Positions 8,720-20,667 of a stretch of DNA of 64,000 nucleotides are shown here, piece after piece. Positions within the stretch are counted from its first letter, which is position 1, and every line of letters begins with the position of its first letter. The DNA comes from an uncultured Pseudomonadales bacterium (GTDB lineage Bacteria; Pseudomonadota; Gammaproteobacteria; Pseudomonadales; Pseudohongiellaceae): contig CAMYOK010000014.1 in the NCBI GenBank assembly GCA_947259995.1, positions 62,001-126,000 of the forward strand, read 5' to 3'. Both the position numbers and the translations under genes were made by a program. Under the pieces are notes generated by a model, which saw nothing but the letters and a program-made list of their open reading frames with translations, did no database searches and was not told the origin of the DNA.

Positions 8720-9817
8720 CTAACGAGGAGGGAGATATTGACTAGGATCTACGGGCTTTCCATCGACACGCACTTCGAAATGAATGAGCTGCGAACCGCT
8801 AAGGTCGGTACCAACTTCGGAGATTTTATCACCAGCTTGCACACGTGCCCCTTCCGTCACAAGCATATTGCTATTGTGAGAATAAGCACTTAAATGTCGT
8901 GCACTGTGACGAATAATAATGAGGTCGCCTTGACCTTGAATGCCACGCCCAGAATAAACGACATCGCCATCAGCTGCTGCGTAAACCGCATCCCCACGAT
9001 TGCCGCCAATATCAATGCCACGACTCGTGGCAGCCGAGCCGGCACTGAAAGCGCGCAGCACTCGCCCCTCTAAGGGCCATTGCCAGCTAACACCTTCGAC
9101 GTTGCGGGTAGTGACATTGCCTGTACGACGATTAGCCACTGCTGCCGCAGGCCGTTGCCCCACTGCCACAGCTGGGTCCCCTGCCGGCTCAGCCGGAATT
9201 GTGGGCACCGTGCGCAATGCATTGTCACTGACGTTAGCGATATCCACATTGAGCACTTGATTGGGGTAGATGGTATAGGGTGGGGCAAGATTATTCGCAA
9301 GCGCCAAGGCGCGCGAATCCAAGGAATAACGCCAGGCGATCGAGTACAGGGTGTCACCACGCACTACCGTGTGCGTTTGCCCCGCAGATACTGGAGTAGG
9401 CGCCGCCGGCGTGGGTGCCTCACTTGCCGTAGCAATTGGGCGCGCACTTATGCTGCCACTCGCGGCAGTGGCACTAGCGCCGTCAATAGGCGCTCTTTCG
9501 ATAGTCGTGCGGCGGATGCTGCCCGAATCGTTAGCCACGTTGACACTCACCCCAGGGGCTGGCTGGACACGGACCCCAGCGCCTACAGTTCGCGCTGCGC
9601 TTGTTGGAGCAGCTCGACTGCTACTGGCTGAAGCTGTGTTGGCCACGCGGCTGCCAGTACTGCTGCCGTCGGTAGAATAAATTGGCGGGGCAGTTCGCTC
9701 TAACACAGTACTTTGATCGTCTAGTGGCGCTTGGTAGCGCCCCGCACAGGCTTGCAGCAACAAGGGCAATAAGAGCAAGATTGCTGGGGCCCGCAACGAC
9801 GAAAATACAGTCTTCAT
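8720..9817 (-). CDS. nlpD: Lipoprotein NlpD, LysM plus degenerate M23 (LytM) domain
   Basis: NlpD is an envelope lipoprotein that activates the cell-separation amidase AmiC. The 365-aa protein starts with a lipoprotein signal (lipobox L-Q-A-C near residues 21-24). A low-complexity Ala/Ser/Thr-rich linker follows, then a LysM peptidoglycan-binding domain (V-V-R-G-D-T-L-Y-S-I-A-W-R-Y), then a C-terminal M23 domain. In the latter the first metal ligand is missing (R-G-I-D-I instead of an H-containing motif), which is typical of non-catalytic activators. I chose the ATG at 9817, the first that gives a clean signal peptide; longer starts up to 9883 would overlap the upstream gene. Confidence 0.92.
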   Translation of the reverse strand: MKTVFSSLRAPAILLLLPLLLQACAGRYQAPLDDQSTVLERTAPPIYSTDGSSTGSRVANTASASSSRAAPTSAARTVGAGVRVQPAPGVSVNVANDSGSIRRTTIERAPIDGASATAASGSISARPIATASEAPTPAAPTPVSAGQTHTVVRGDTLYSIAWRYSLDSRALALANNLAPPYTIYPNQVLNVDIANVSDNALRTVPTIPAEPAGDPAVAVGQRPAAAVANRRTGNVTTRNVEGVSWQWPLEGRVLRAFSAGSAATSRGIDIGGNRGDAVYAAADGDVVYSGRGIQGQGDLIIIRHSARHLSAYSHNSNMLVTEGARVQAGDKISEVGTDLSGSQLIHFEVRVDGKPVDPSQYLPPR

Positions 9818-9854
9818 CACATCCATCCATTCAAGTGAGCAATATGCCAATTTA

Positions 9855-10775
9855 TTAAGCATGTTTGCGGCCGATTCTTTCAAAAAACAGCACTAAAGCA
9901 AAGCCAAATAGTAATAAAACTACTACGCTAAGCACTGTAGCGGAGGCTTGTGTCTGCGCCGAATAAGCTGCCGGGCTCAAATACTGCACGCCAAGTGCCC
10001 CTTGTTCTGGTGTTAGCTTCCACGGCCACAGCACCACAACCGAGGCCAGCAACATGCCGGTCAAGAAAGCATAGGCTCTATCGCGGTAATGCGCAAAAGT
10101 CCAAGACAGCAAATGCGAGAAACTCAGCAGACCTAAAGCACACCCCGATGCAAAGACTACGATGACGGCAAAGTCGAGCCCACGCAGGGCACTCAAGACG
10201 AAGTCATACACCCCCAACAATAAGAGCAGGAAAGCACCTGAAATACCCGGCAAGATCATAGCGCAGATAGCGATCGCCCCACACAGGAATAGATACCAAT
10301 AGCTTACCTGCGCCGCCATCGGGTTAATAAACGCGATGAGTAGCGTGATACCTGCCCCCAATACAAACAGGAGCCCTTGCGGCAACTTCCAACTGGGCAC
10401 ATGACGCAGGAGCACCCACGAGGAGGCAAGCACCAAGCCACAGAAGAACGCCATCAACTTAGGGTAATGAAACTCTAGTAGATACAAGACGGTGTTGGCA
10501 CTGATAAAAAGCGCAGTAATAATACCGAGCAACAGAAGCACTAGAAAATTGCCATTGATGCTATGCCAAAACCCTTTGAGTCCATTTTTGCGGTAGGACC
10601 ATAAGCTCACTGGGTTGAGGTTTTTTAAAGAATGGATCAGTTCTTCATAGATCCCAGCCATGACAGCGATCGTGCCACCCGACACCCCTGGCACTGAGTC
10701 AGCAATGCCCATTGCCATGCCCTTGAAAAAAACGCCGAGCTTGCCTTTACCGGTGCTGGTCGAACTGTTCTGCAT
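9855..10775 (-). CDS. DUF368 membrane protein, polyprenyl-phosphate transporter candidate
   Basis: This 306-aa polytopic inner-membrane protein has about eight hydrophobic helices. It carries two related motifs, P-G-V-S-G-G-T near residue 31 and P-G-I-S-G-A-F in the second half, the internal-repeat signature of DUF368. DUF368 proteins were reported in 2023 to recycle undecaprenyl phosphate across the membrane (named PopT). Finding it in the same window as uppS and uppP fits that role. The ATG at 10775 follows AGGAGAGGT; an upstream start at 10844 would run into pcm. The pcm-DUF368-nlpD-rpoS order is also known in pseudomonads. Confidence 0.88.
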   Translation of the reverse strand: MQNSSTSTGKGKLGVFFKGMAMGIADSVPGVSGGTIAVMAGIYEELIHSLKNLNPVSLWSYRKNGLKGFWHSINGNFLVLLLLGIITALFISANTVLYLLEFHYPKLMAFFCGLVLASSWVLLRHVPSWKLPQGLLFVLGAGITLLIAFINPMAAQVSYWYLFLCGAIAICAMILPGISGAFLLLLLGVYDFVLSALRGLDFAVIVVFASGCALGLLSFSHLLSWTFAHYRDRAYAFLTGMLLASVVVLWPWKLTPEQGALGVQYLSPAAYSAQTQASATVLSVVVLLLFGFALVLFFERIGRKHA

Positions 10776-10794
10776 ACCTCTCCTAGCACTCACG

Positions 10795-11472
10795 CTAATT
10801 TTGTAAGGCGCCGACAAATAATGGCACAAAGCGCACAGAGGCAATCACTTGCGTGTGAAACTCATCGCCTTGACGAGTTATCAAACGCAACTCCTGCGCA
10901 GTTTCACCGCCCACAGGAATAATAAGCCGCCCCCCCTCTGCCAATTGCTCTAACAATTCTTCAGGCACATGTTGCGGCGCTGCCGCTGCGATGATCGCAT
11001 CGAATGGGCCTTTTTCCTTCCACCCCATGCTGCCGTCATCGTGCTTGAACTGCACATTATGCAGACCCAAAACACGAATGTTTTTACGGGCTTTCTCAAG
11101 CAAAGGCTTTATACGCTCTACCGAATACACTTTTTTAGCTAACGCGGCGATGATGGCGGTTTGGTAACCACAACCAGTGCCCACTTCTAACACTTTGCCG
11201 AGCTTGCCCTGCTCTAGAGCCGGATGATTATCTAGAACCGCCTCTGTCATCTTTGCGACGATATAGGGTTGCGAGATGGTTTGGTTGTAACCAATCGGCA
11301 GGGCGACATCTTCGTAGGCCCGATGCGAGAGTGCTTCGTCCAAAAATATATGCCTAGGAGTACTGCGAACGACATCGAGCACCCCCCAGTGTTTAATACC
11401 CTGCTCTAATAATCGCCCCACTAACCGCTCACGGGTTCGTTGTGACGTCATGCCAATGCCAGCCAGATTCAT
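10795..11472 (-). CDS. pcm: Protein-L-isoaspartate O-methyltransferase
   Basis: Pcm methylates isoaspartyl residues in aged proteins with S-adenosylmethionine so that they can revert to aspartate. The 225-aa protein has the family core P-I-G-Y-N-Q-T-I-S-Q-P-Y and the SAM motif V-L-E-V-G-T-G-C-G-Y. Start choice is uncertain. ATG 11472 gives the M-N-L-A-G-I-G-M-T-S-Q-R-T-R-E-R beginning that I recall from related proteins. A GTG at 11481 overlaps the truD stop as GTGA and would couple translation. Elsewhere surE usually lies between truD and pcm; it is absent here. Confidence 0.94.
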   Translation of the reverse strand: MNLAGIGMTSQRTRERLVGRLLEQGIKHWGVLDVVRSTPRHIFLDEALSHRAYEDVALPIGYNQTISQPYIVAKMTEAVLDNHPALEQGKLGKVLEVGTGCGYQTAIIAALAKKVYSVERIKPLLEKARKNIRVLGLHNVQFKHDDGSMGWKEKGPFDAIIAAAAPQHVPEELLEQLAEGGRLIIPVGGETAQELRLITRQGDEFHTQVIASVRFVPLFVGALQN

Positions 11473-11477
11473 TTCAC

Positions 11478-12530
11478 TCACTCGTCTATCGCCTCTTTAA
11501 GCCCACACACTTCACGCAGCACCGAAGTGGCGTAGGCCCCAGGGGGCAGTGCAAATCTTACTACTAAATCCGTATCCAGAAATTCCCAACGCAAGTCTTC
11601 TACCATTAAACGTAAACTGCGCCGGGCTTGTTGTAGCCCAAATTGGGCTAAACCAGCACAGATGTCATGATGCTCCTTAGCCAGCATCAGCTCGAAGGCG
11701 CGCGTATCATCGCGGCTGCGCAATTCCCCACTGCCCCAAAGGGCTCCAGTAGGATGAATATCGGCGCTTTGTAAACGCGCCTGAAGAGCGTCATCCCAGA
11801 GCTCTGGCACGAATACTGACTCCGTGCCTGCAAGATTCATTACATCGCCATTCATGTAGCGATTCCACTGCCCTGCACCGACTCGTTGCGACAATAACTC
11901 ATTAAATACATAGGAGCGCGCCGCCGATAATAAGATGCCTCGCTGAAAGCCTTTACGAAGTTTCAAATCGGCTGAAAACAAACGTAGTGCTATTGCAACA
12001 TTGCTGTTCTCTCTACCGAAGCGTTGCTCGCCAAAATAATTGGGCACCCCTTCTACCGCGATACGCGCCAAGCGCTGCGCTAGGTCATCTTGCGCCTGTT
12101 GGCCAACATCGCGCAGTCGTATCTCAAACTCATTGCGCCGATGGCTGCCACGGCGAATCTTGCGACTATTGCGAGTACTGCGCAAGATCTCGACATGCAT
12201 CGACTCCAGCGCACTCGTATCGATGCTTGCTCGGTGCGGTTGATAGACACTAAACCACTGCACGCAGACACCCATACGGTCTTTTAAGCCCGCGTAACCC
12301 ACATCATGTTCTCTGACCCCAGCGATCTTCGCGAGATTACGGACAACTTGTGGTGTGCTCACACCGGTTTTGCGAATCTGAAAACAGTGATGCTCGCCCG
12401 CACCACTTAATTCGAAACCTAGGTCTTCGGTAACACAAAAATCACTCGCTATTTTCTTAAAGACCGCGCTCGTGGTAGGCGGCGCGATCATGTATTGTAG
12501 TTGTGCAATGGCCTCGCGCGGTGCGTTCAT
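11478..12530 (-). CDS. truD: tRNA pseudouridine(13) synthase TruD
   Basis: TruD converts U13 to pseudouridine in tRNA. The 350-aa length fits the family, and the catalytic aspartate lies in V-G-Y-A-G-L-K-D-R near residue 83. The inserted TRUD domain spans roughly 150-300. Its ATG overlaps the ispF stop as ATGA, and its own stop overlaps the possible GTG start of pcm, so ispF-truD-pcm should be translated in series. Confidence 0.95.
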   Translation of the reverse strand: MNAPREAIAQLQYMIAPPTTSAVFKKIASDFCVTEDLGFELSGAGEHHCFQIRKTGVSTPQVVRNLAKIAGVREHDVGYAGLKDRMGVCVQWFSVYQPHRASIDTSALESMHVEILRSTRNSRKIRRGSHRRNEFEIRLRDVGQQAQDDLAQRLARIAVEGVPNYFGEQRFGRENSNVAIALRLFSADLKLRKGFQRGILLSAARSYVFNELLSQRVGAGQWNRYMNGDVMNLAGTESVFVPELWDDALQARLQSADIHPTGALWGSGELRSRDDTRAFELMLAKEHHDICAGLAQFGLQQARRSLRLMVEDLRWEFLDTDLVVRFALPPGAYATSVLREVCGLKEAIDE

Positions 12531-13036
12531 GCTGGGGTATCAGCTCTGTAAATCAATACGACCGCATAGCTTTCTACACCCTCTTTACGCCCCACAAACC
12601 CCATACCTTCCGTCGTTGAGGCTTTCACATTCACTTGTTCTTTAGTGATGCTCATAAGTTGTGCCAATCGCTCACACATGTGATCAATATGAGGCGCCAT
12701 GCGCGGTGATTGCGCAAGAATCGTAATGTCGACATTGCCGATCAGCCATTGCGCTTCTTGCAAAAATTCACACACTTTCTGTAACAGCTTGCCACTATCG
12801 ATATTACTAAACGCTGCGTCGGTATCGGGGAAATGGCGCCCGATATCCCCACGCCCTATTGCCCCCAATAGGGCATCACACAAGGCATGAATAACAGCAT
12901 CGCCATCGGAGTGTGCAAGCAGGCTTTTGTCATGCTCTATAGTCACCCCACCTAGCACGAAGGGCTTATCGGCTAGTAGGGAGTCTGCAAAACGATGCGC
13001 ATCGTAGCCATGTCCTGTTCGAATTTTATTCCACAT
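12527..13036 (-). CDS. ispF: 2-C-methyl-D-erythritol 2,4-cyclodiphosphate synthase
   Basis: IspF performs the fifth step of the MEP isoprenoid pathway. The 169-aa trimeric enzyme shows the metal-binding G-Y-D-A-H near the N-terminus, L-A-H-S-D-G-D in the active site, and the C-terminal K-A-S-T-T-E-G-M-G-F loop. It lies 5 bases after ispD and overlaps truD. With ispD here and dxr at 33.3 kb, three MEP genes are in this window. Confidence 0.96.
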   Translation of the reverse strand: MWNKIRTGHGYDAHRFADSLLADKPFVLGGVTIEHDKSLLAHSDGDAVIHALCDALLGAIGRGDIGRHFPDTDAAFSNIDSGKLLQKVCEFLQEAQWLIGNVDITILAQSPRMAPHIDHMCERLAQLMSITKEQVNVKASTTEGMGFVGRKEGVESYAVVLIYRADTPA

Positions 13037-13041
13037 CGTTG

Positions 13042-13764
13042 TTAACCTTTACGTGCATCGCTCATGCCCTGCTCTAAGGCTTGTGCGTCGAGAATGACTT
13101 GTGCCATGAGAAGGTCGTCGGGATAGGTGATTTTAATATTATCCGCATTGCCTCGCACCAAACGCGGAGAATAACCTGCCAACTCCATCGCAGAGGCTTC
13201 GTCGGTGACGAGTGCTTGTTGCGCATTTGCGCTTTCTAAAACTGTGCGCAGCAGTCCATATCGAAATGCTTGGGGAGTACTCGCCTGCCACATATCATCG
13301 CGTGGCATGGTGGCTTTTATATCGCCATTGTCGTCCGCTAGCTTCAAGGTGCTACTGATCGGCACCCCTAGCAAACCTCCTACGGGATGCATAGAGATCT
13401 GCGTAAGAAGCGAGTCGATATCGGCCAAACGTACACAAGGGCGCACAGCATCGTGCACAAGCACCCAGTCGTCTTCTTCGGCAAGGCCCGCTAATGCATA
13501 TAAACCATTGAGTACAGATTCAGCTCGGTGCGCACCTCCCGTGCAGGTCATTAGCCCATCCTGCAACGCCAGGCCATCGGTTTGCCACTGACGATCGTCG
13601 CGATGCAAAGCCACCACGGTGGCACCTAAGCCTGGCACTTGCCCAAGGCGTAACAAAGTCTGTGCGATCACCGATTTGCCACACAGTGGCAAATATTGTT
13701 TCGGTGTCTCGCTATTCATACGCGAACCAATGCCAGCGGCGGGGACTATTGCCCAAATTGCCAT
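13042..13764 (-). CDS. ispD: 2-C-methyl-D-erythritol 4-phosphate cytidylyltransferase
   Basis: IspD transfers CMP from CTP to methylerythritol phosphate. The 240-aa protein begins with the nucleotide-binding P-A-A-G-I-G-S-R-M and P-K-Q-Y signature, and has V-L-V-H-D-A-V-R-P-C in the middle. AAGGTAAGCT precedes the ATG. It sits next to ispF in the usual order, after ftsB with a hairpin-containing gap. Confidence 0.96.
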   Translation of the reverse strand: MAIWAIVPAAGIGSRMNSETPKQYLPLCGKSVIAQTLLRLGQVPGLGATVVALHRDDRQWQTDGLALQDGLMTCTGGAHRAESVLNGLYALAGLAEEDDWVLVHDAVRPCVRLADIDSLLTQISMHPVGGLLGVPISSTLKLADDNGDIKATMPRDDMWQASTPQAFRYGLLRTVLESANAQQALVTDEASAMELAGYSPRLVRGNADNIKITYPDDLLMAQVILDAQALEQGMSDARKG

Positions 13765-13802
13765 AGCTTACCTTTACCCGTTTTAGCCTTGCCTAAAAGC
13801 AG

Positions 13803-13824
13803 GATGCCGGCATACACCGGCATC
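13803..13824 (-). terminator. Hairpin between ftsB and ispD
   Basis: GATGCCGG (13803-13810) and CCGGCATC (13817-13824) form a perfect 8-bp stem with a 6-base loop. On the minus strand a short U-rich run (CTGCTTTTAG) follows. It may partly terminate transcription from eno-ftsB or stabilise the mRNA end ahead of ispD. Confidence 0.5.
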
Positions 13825-13847
13825 ACACGTAACCACTCTTTATGGGC

Positions 13848-14120
13848 TCATTCATCAACAATGATATAGAGCGTTTCGCCTTCTTTGACCATGCCAAACT
13901 CACTGCGAGCACGTTCTTCGATGGCATCGATGCCCTCTTTCAGGTCAACGACCTCGCCTTCGAGCTCTTGGTTGCGTTCGGCCAAGTTGAGGTTTTCTTC
14001 TTTTTGCAATTCAACTTGCGCATCAAGGCTACGCAGTTGTGAATAACTGCCTTCCCCAACCCAAAGGTTGAATTGCAATATCAAGAACAACACTACAAGT
14101 ATGCCCATCAGTGCTTTCAT
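13848..14120 (-). CDS. ftsB: Cell division protein FtsB
   Basis: FtsB is a small bitopic divisome protein that joins FtsL and FtsQ. The 90-aa product has one N-terminal membrane helix (about 3-21) followed by a coiled coil rich in Glu/Leu (about 28-70), as expected. The ATG at 14120 has GGAG 5 bases upstream; longer frames to 14159 would place charged residues before the helix. It lies 40 bases after eno, the conserved neighbour. Confidence 0.93.
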   Translation of the reverse strand: MKALMGILVVLFLILQFNLWVGEGSYSQLRSLDAQVELQKEENLNLAERNQELEGEVVDLKEGIDAIEERARSEFGMVKEGETLYIIVDE

Positions 14121-14160
14121 AGTGCTCCCGTCTAGCCAATGCCTGCGCATCAGCATCACG

Positions 14161-15468
<1,308 letters not shown>

Positions 15469-15507
15469 CTATACTCTTTAATCAAAAAAAATTCTAGTGT
15501 TCTACGC

Positions 15508-16362
15508 TTATGCTGTAACGATCTCAGGGAATGATTTAACCACATCGTCGAGCGTTTTCATCTGCTGCAAAAACTCTGCAAGTTTATCCAGAGGCAACGC
15601 ACAAGGGCCGTCACACTTGGCATTTGCAGGATCGGGGTGCGCCTCTAAAAACAAACCGGCAATCCCTTGGCTTATTCCGGCGCGGGCCAGATTAGTCACA
15701 TCTGCACGACGCCCGTCGGCACTGCTAGATAAACCACCCGGTTTCTGCAATGAATGGGTCACATCGAATACCAATGGGTAGGCAAATTGTTTCATCACCG
15801 AGAAGCCCAGCATATCCACAACAAGATTGTTATAACCGAAACTCGAGCCCCGTTCACACAACATCAATCGATCATTGCCTGCCTCTTCAAACTTGGTCAG
15901 GATATGCTGCATTTCTTGCGGGGCTAAAAATTGCGCTTTTTTAATATTGATTGCCGCCTTAGTTTTAGCCATGGCCATCACTAGATCGGTTTGCCGCGAT
16001 AAAAATGCTGGCAACTGAATGATATCGGCAACCTGGCTTACCGGCTCGGCTTGCCAAGGTTCATGCAAATCTGTGATAACAGGCACGTTAAAGCGCGATT
16101 TAATCGTGTCGAGTATTGCCAAGCCCTTCTCTAAACCGGGCCCACGAAACGAATGAATCGAAGAACGGTTAGCTTTATCGAAGGATGCCTTAAAGACAAA
16201 CGCAATGCCGAGCTTTTGTGTTACTTGCACAAACTCTTGTGCGACCTCCAGGGCTAACGCCTCTGATTCCAACACGTTCATACCGCCCATCAAAACAAAC
16301 GGCCGGTCGTTGGATATTTTGAGCTCACCTACGGTGATGGTCTTGTTTGTCATTGTATTCAC
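15508..16362 (-). CDS. kdsA: 3-deoxy-8-phosphooctulonate synthase (KDO8P synthase)
   Basis: KdsA condenses arabinose 5-phosphate with phosphoenolpyruvate to make KDO 8-phosphate for the lipopolysaccharide inner core. The 284-aa protein carries the substrate-binding [11 protein letters not shown] segment and V-I-T-D-L-H-E-P. The start is a GTG at 16362 with AAGGGG 7 bases upstream; an in-frame ATG at 16353 has a weaker site. It begins 14 bases after pyrG. Confidence 0.97.
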   Translation of the reverse strand: MNTMTNKTITVGELKISNDRPFVLMGGMNVLESEALALEVAQEFVQVTQKLGIAFVFKASFDKANRSSIHSFRGPGLEKGLAILDTIKSRFNVPVITDLHEPWQAEPVSQVADIIQLPAFLSRQTDLVMAMAKTKAAINIKKAQFLAPQEMQHILTKFEEAGNDRLMLCERGSSFGYNNLVVDMLGFSVMKQFAYPLVFDVTHSLQKPGGLSSSADGRRADVTNLARAGISQGIAGLFLEAHPDPANAKCDGPCALPLDKLAEFLQQMKTLDDVVKSFPEIVTA

Positions 16363-16376
16363 TCATTAGCCCCTTA

Positions 16377-18224
<1,848 letters not shown>

Positions 18225-19592
18225 TTAGGGCTTTGGTGAGGCGTCGGGCGGCACCCAAATCACCTGCCATCCCTGCTCTTTGCCACGAGCACGCCAACCA
18301 TCACAGATGCCGACACCGGGCACACAAACCAGCTCATCTCCTAAATAGACCAAAGGCAAGCGGTCGCGTAACCAAGGGGCGATATCGGCGTCCTGTAAGA
18401 TCTTTTTCAAGGGCCGCGTACGCCGGCCATGCAACTTGCATGACTCACCGCCAATACGATAGCGCAAATTCAAAGGCGTAGCGTCTTCCACGCGCAGGCC
18501 ATCACCCTTTTCAACAATTGCATAGACCAGACCATTGCTCGGCAGGTGTAGCACTTTTTGGGGTTCCCATGCCACCGGTTCCACCACCGCCAAGCCTGCG
18601 AGAACTTTCTGCAAGTAAAGGTTCTGTCGATAACGGCGCAGGACCACTCTGACTGAATCGGTTTGCCAACGGATCTCGGGCTGCGAGCCCGCACCGGCCG
18701 GAATCAGCTCGTTCACAATATGCGTGAGCACATTCCAGCCTGGCTCTGGCGCGCCCGCCATGGATAACCAATAGCGTAGCGTATTGCGTTGTCGCGCAGG
18801 GCTTAAGCTGTGTAGTTTGCTGGCATCGATAATCGTCGGGACGAGCGCCTTCACCTGCTCGTAATCTATGGCGGCAAGCTCGTCTAAGAGCACGTCCGCT
18901 TCGGCACTGAGCTGCGCGCTGCGCTGCCAACTCTCCCGGTAGGAGGGCCAGCGGCTGGCAATCTCAGGCAGCACCTTGTGACGCAGAAAATTTCGGTCAA
19001 ATTGCTCACTTTGATTGCTCTCATCGTCTACCCACGCCAAGCCCTCTCGCTCGGCATAGGCCTCCAGTTGATCCCTAGGGGTTGTCAGTAGAGGTCGAAA
19101 GAGCATGGCTTTACCCAAGGGCCTTTGCAGTGGCATCGATGACAGGCCGCGCGGCCCTGCGCCACGCAAACTGCGCAGGAGAAACGTCTCGGCTTGATCA
19201 TCGAGATGATGAGCCATAAGCAAACAATCCTCAGCCTCCAACTCGCGTTCAAACACGCCATAGCGCTTATCGCGAGCTAGGTTCTCAAGGTTTGGAGTAT
19301 CGGGGTCTATCGCGACTGATTCGCAGTGCAACGCAACCCCAAGGTGCTGGCAGGTTTGCTCGCACAAGTGCTGCCATTGCATGGCATTGGGGCTAAGGCC
19401 GTGATTAACATGAATAGCGCGAAGGGAGTACACGGGTGCGCCACCATAGGCTGCGGCGCTAATAGTGAGCACCCGGTGCATAGCGTGCAGAAGCACGCAG
19501 GAATCTAAACCGCCGCTATACGCTACTACGAATTTGCTACCCGGAGGAAAGTCCGACAGTTGCTCGAGCAGAGTGTCAGCGGTAAATGTCAT
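18225..19592 (-). CDS. tilS: tRNA(Ile)-lysidine synthase
   Basis: TilS attaches lysine to C34 of the minor tRNA-Ile(CAU), changing its decoding from AUG to AUA. The 455-aa protein has the ATP-binding S-G-G-L-D-S motif near residue 26, a central PP-loop domain, and the C-terminal TilS substrate domains. It starts only 4 bases after accA, so coupling is likely. A 198-base gap separates it from pyrG. Confidence 0.95.
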   Translation of the reverse strand: MTFTADTLLEQLSDFPPGSKFVVAYSGGLDSCVLLHAMHRVLTISAAAYGGAPVYSLRAIHVNHGLSPNAMQWQHLCEQTCQHLGVALHCESVAIDPDTPNLENLARDKRYGVFERELEAEDCLLMAHHLDDQAETFLLRSLRGAGPRGLSSMPLQRPLGKAMLFRPLLTTPRDQLEAYAEREGLAWVDDESNQSEQFDRNFLRHKVLPEIASRWPSYRESWQRSAQLSAEADVLLDELAAIDYEQVKALVPTIIDASKLHSLSPARQRNTLRYWLSMAGAPEPGWNVLTHIVNELIPAGAGSQPEIRWQTDSVRVVLRRYRQNLYLQKVLAGLAVVEPVAWEPQKVLHLPSNGLVYAIVEKGDGLRVEDATPLNLRYRIGGESCKLHGRRTRPLKKILQDADIAPWLRDRLPLVYLGDELVCVPGVGICDGWRARGKEQGWQVIWVPPDASPKP

Positions 19593-19596
19593 ATAG

Positions 19597-20550
19597 TCAG
19601 TTGGAGATACCGTAACTCATGAGGCGTTCATAACGCCGCGCGATTAGTTGATCGGTGTCCATGCCACTCAGGCGATCGACCTGTTCGATTAGGGCGGCCT
19701 TGATGTTTGCAGACATCTTAGGCACATCCCGATGCGCGCCACCAAGGGGTTCTTCGATCGTGCTATCGACAATCCCTAACTCTTCTAGGCGTTTAGAGGT
19801 TACCCCCATTGCCTCGGCTGCCGCTGAAGCATACTCAGACGACTTCCATAAAATAGTGGCGCAACCTTCGGGTGTAATCACCGTATAGGTAGAGTATTCG
19901 AGCATATTCAAATGATCGGCAATACCGATCGCGATGGCACCGCCTGAGTTTGCCTCGCCAGTCACTGTGGCGATCAGAGGCGTCTTAACGGTAGACATCA
20001 TCGCCATATTTTCGGCGATTGCTTCGTTAATGCCGCGCTCCTCAGCATCAATGCCTGGGTAAGCCCCTGGGGTATCGATAAAGCTCAGCACTGGCAATTT
20101 AAAACGCTCCGCCATCGCAATGAGACGACGGGCTTTACGGTAGCCTTCAGGGCGCGGCATGCCGAAGTTGTGACGCACTTTTTCTTTGGTACCGCGACCC
20201 TTCTGGTGCCCAATGACCATCACTGGACGGTCATCTAAGCGTGCAACACCGCCGATCAAGGCCATATCGTCTGCGAATAAGCGATCACCATGCAATTCGT
20301 CGAAATCAGTAAAAATATGCGAGACATAGTCGAGTGTGTAAGGACGAAGGGGGTGGCGAGCCACCTGCGAGATCTGCCAAGGGCTAAGAGAGGCGTAAAT
20401 CTTCTCTGTTAATTTAACGTTTTTTTCCTGTAACTTCTGAATTTCATCAGTGATATTGAGCTTATTGTCAGTCCCCACCAAACGCAATTCGTTGATTTTC
20501 ACTTCCAAATCGGCAATGGGCTGTTCGAAGTCTAGGTAATTCGGATTCAT
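19597..20550 (-). CDS. accA: Acetyl-CoA carboxylase carboxyltransferase subunit alpha
   Basis: AccA is one half of the carboxyltransferase that makes malonyl-CoA, the committed step of fatty acid synthesis. The 317-aa length and the conserved segments [20 protein letters not shown] and G-E-A-N-S-G-G-A match the family. It follows dnaE, the classical arrangement, with a strong hairpin in between. Confidence 0.98.
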   Translation of the reverse strand: MNPNYLDFEQPIADLEVKINELRLVGTDNKLNITDEIQKLQEKNVKLTEKIYASLSPWQISQVARHPLRPYTLDYVSHIFTDFDELHGDRLFADDMALIGGVARLDDRPVMVIGHQKGRGTKEKVRHNFGMPRPEGYRKARRLIAMAERFKLPVLSFIDTPGAYPGIDAEERGINEAIAENMAMMSTVKTPLIATVTGEANSGGAIAIGIADHLNMLEYSTYTVITPEGCATILWKSSEYASAAAEAMGVTSKRLEELGIVDSTIEEPLGGAHRDVPKMSANIKAALIEQVDRLSGMDTDQLIARRYERLMSYGISN

Positions 20551-20597
20551 ACGTTGTCATATCCCAGTAATGTCTGTGCAGTAGTGCATGATACCAA

Positions 20598-20624
20598 AAG
20601 CCAGTCCTAATTAGCGACTGGCTT
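20598..20624 (-). terminator. Hairpin between dnaE and accA
   Basis: AAGCCAGTC (20598-20606) pairs with GACTGGCTT (20616-20624), and the inner CTAA/TTAG extends the stem with one unpaired base. On the minus strand the stem runs directly into CTTTTGG, a short U-run. It probably attenuates read-through from dnaE into accA. Confidence 0.6.
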
Positions 20625-20667
20625 GTCGTCAGCGGCAAAACACGGCGACGAAAGCCTCATGCCATGT

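Noticed and set aside
8654..8893. 79-codon plus-strand frame upstream of and across the nlpD end
   Set aside because: It overlaps the well-supported nlpD gene and the rpoS promoter, and has no ribosome binding site or family likeness.
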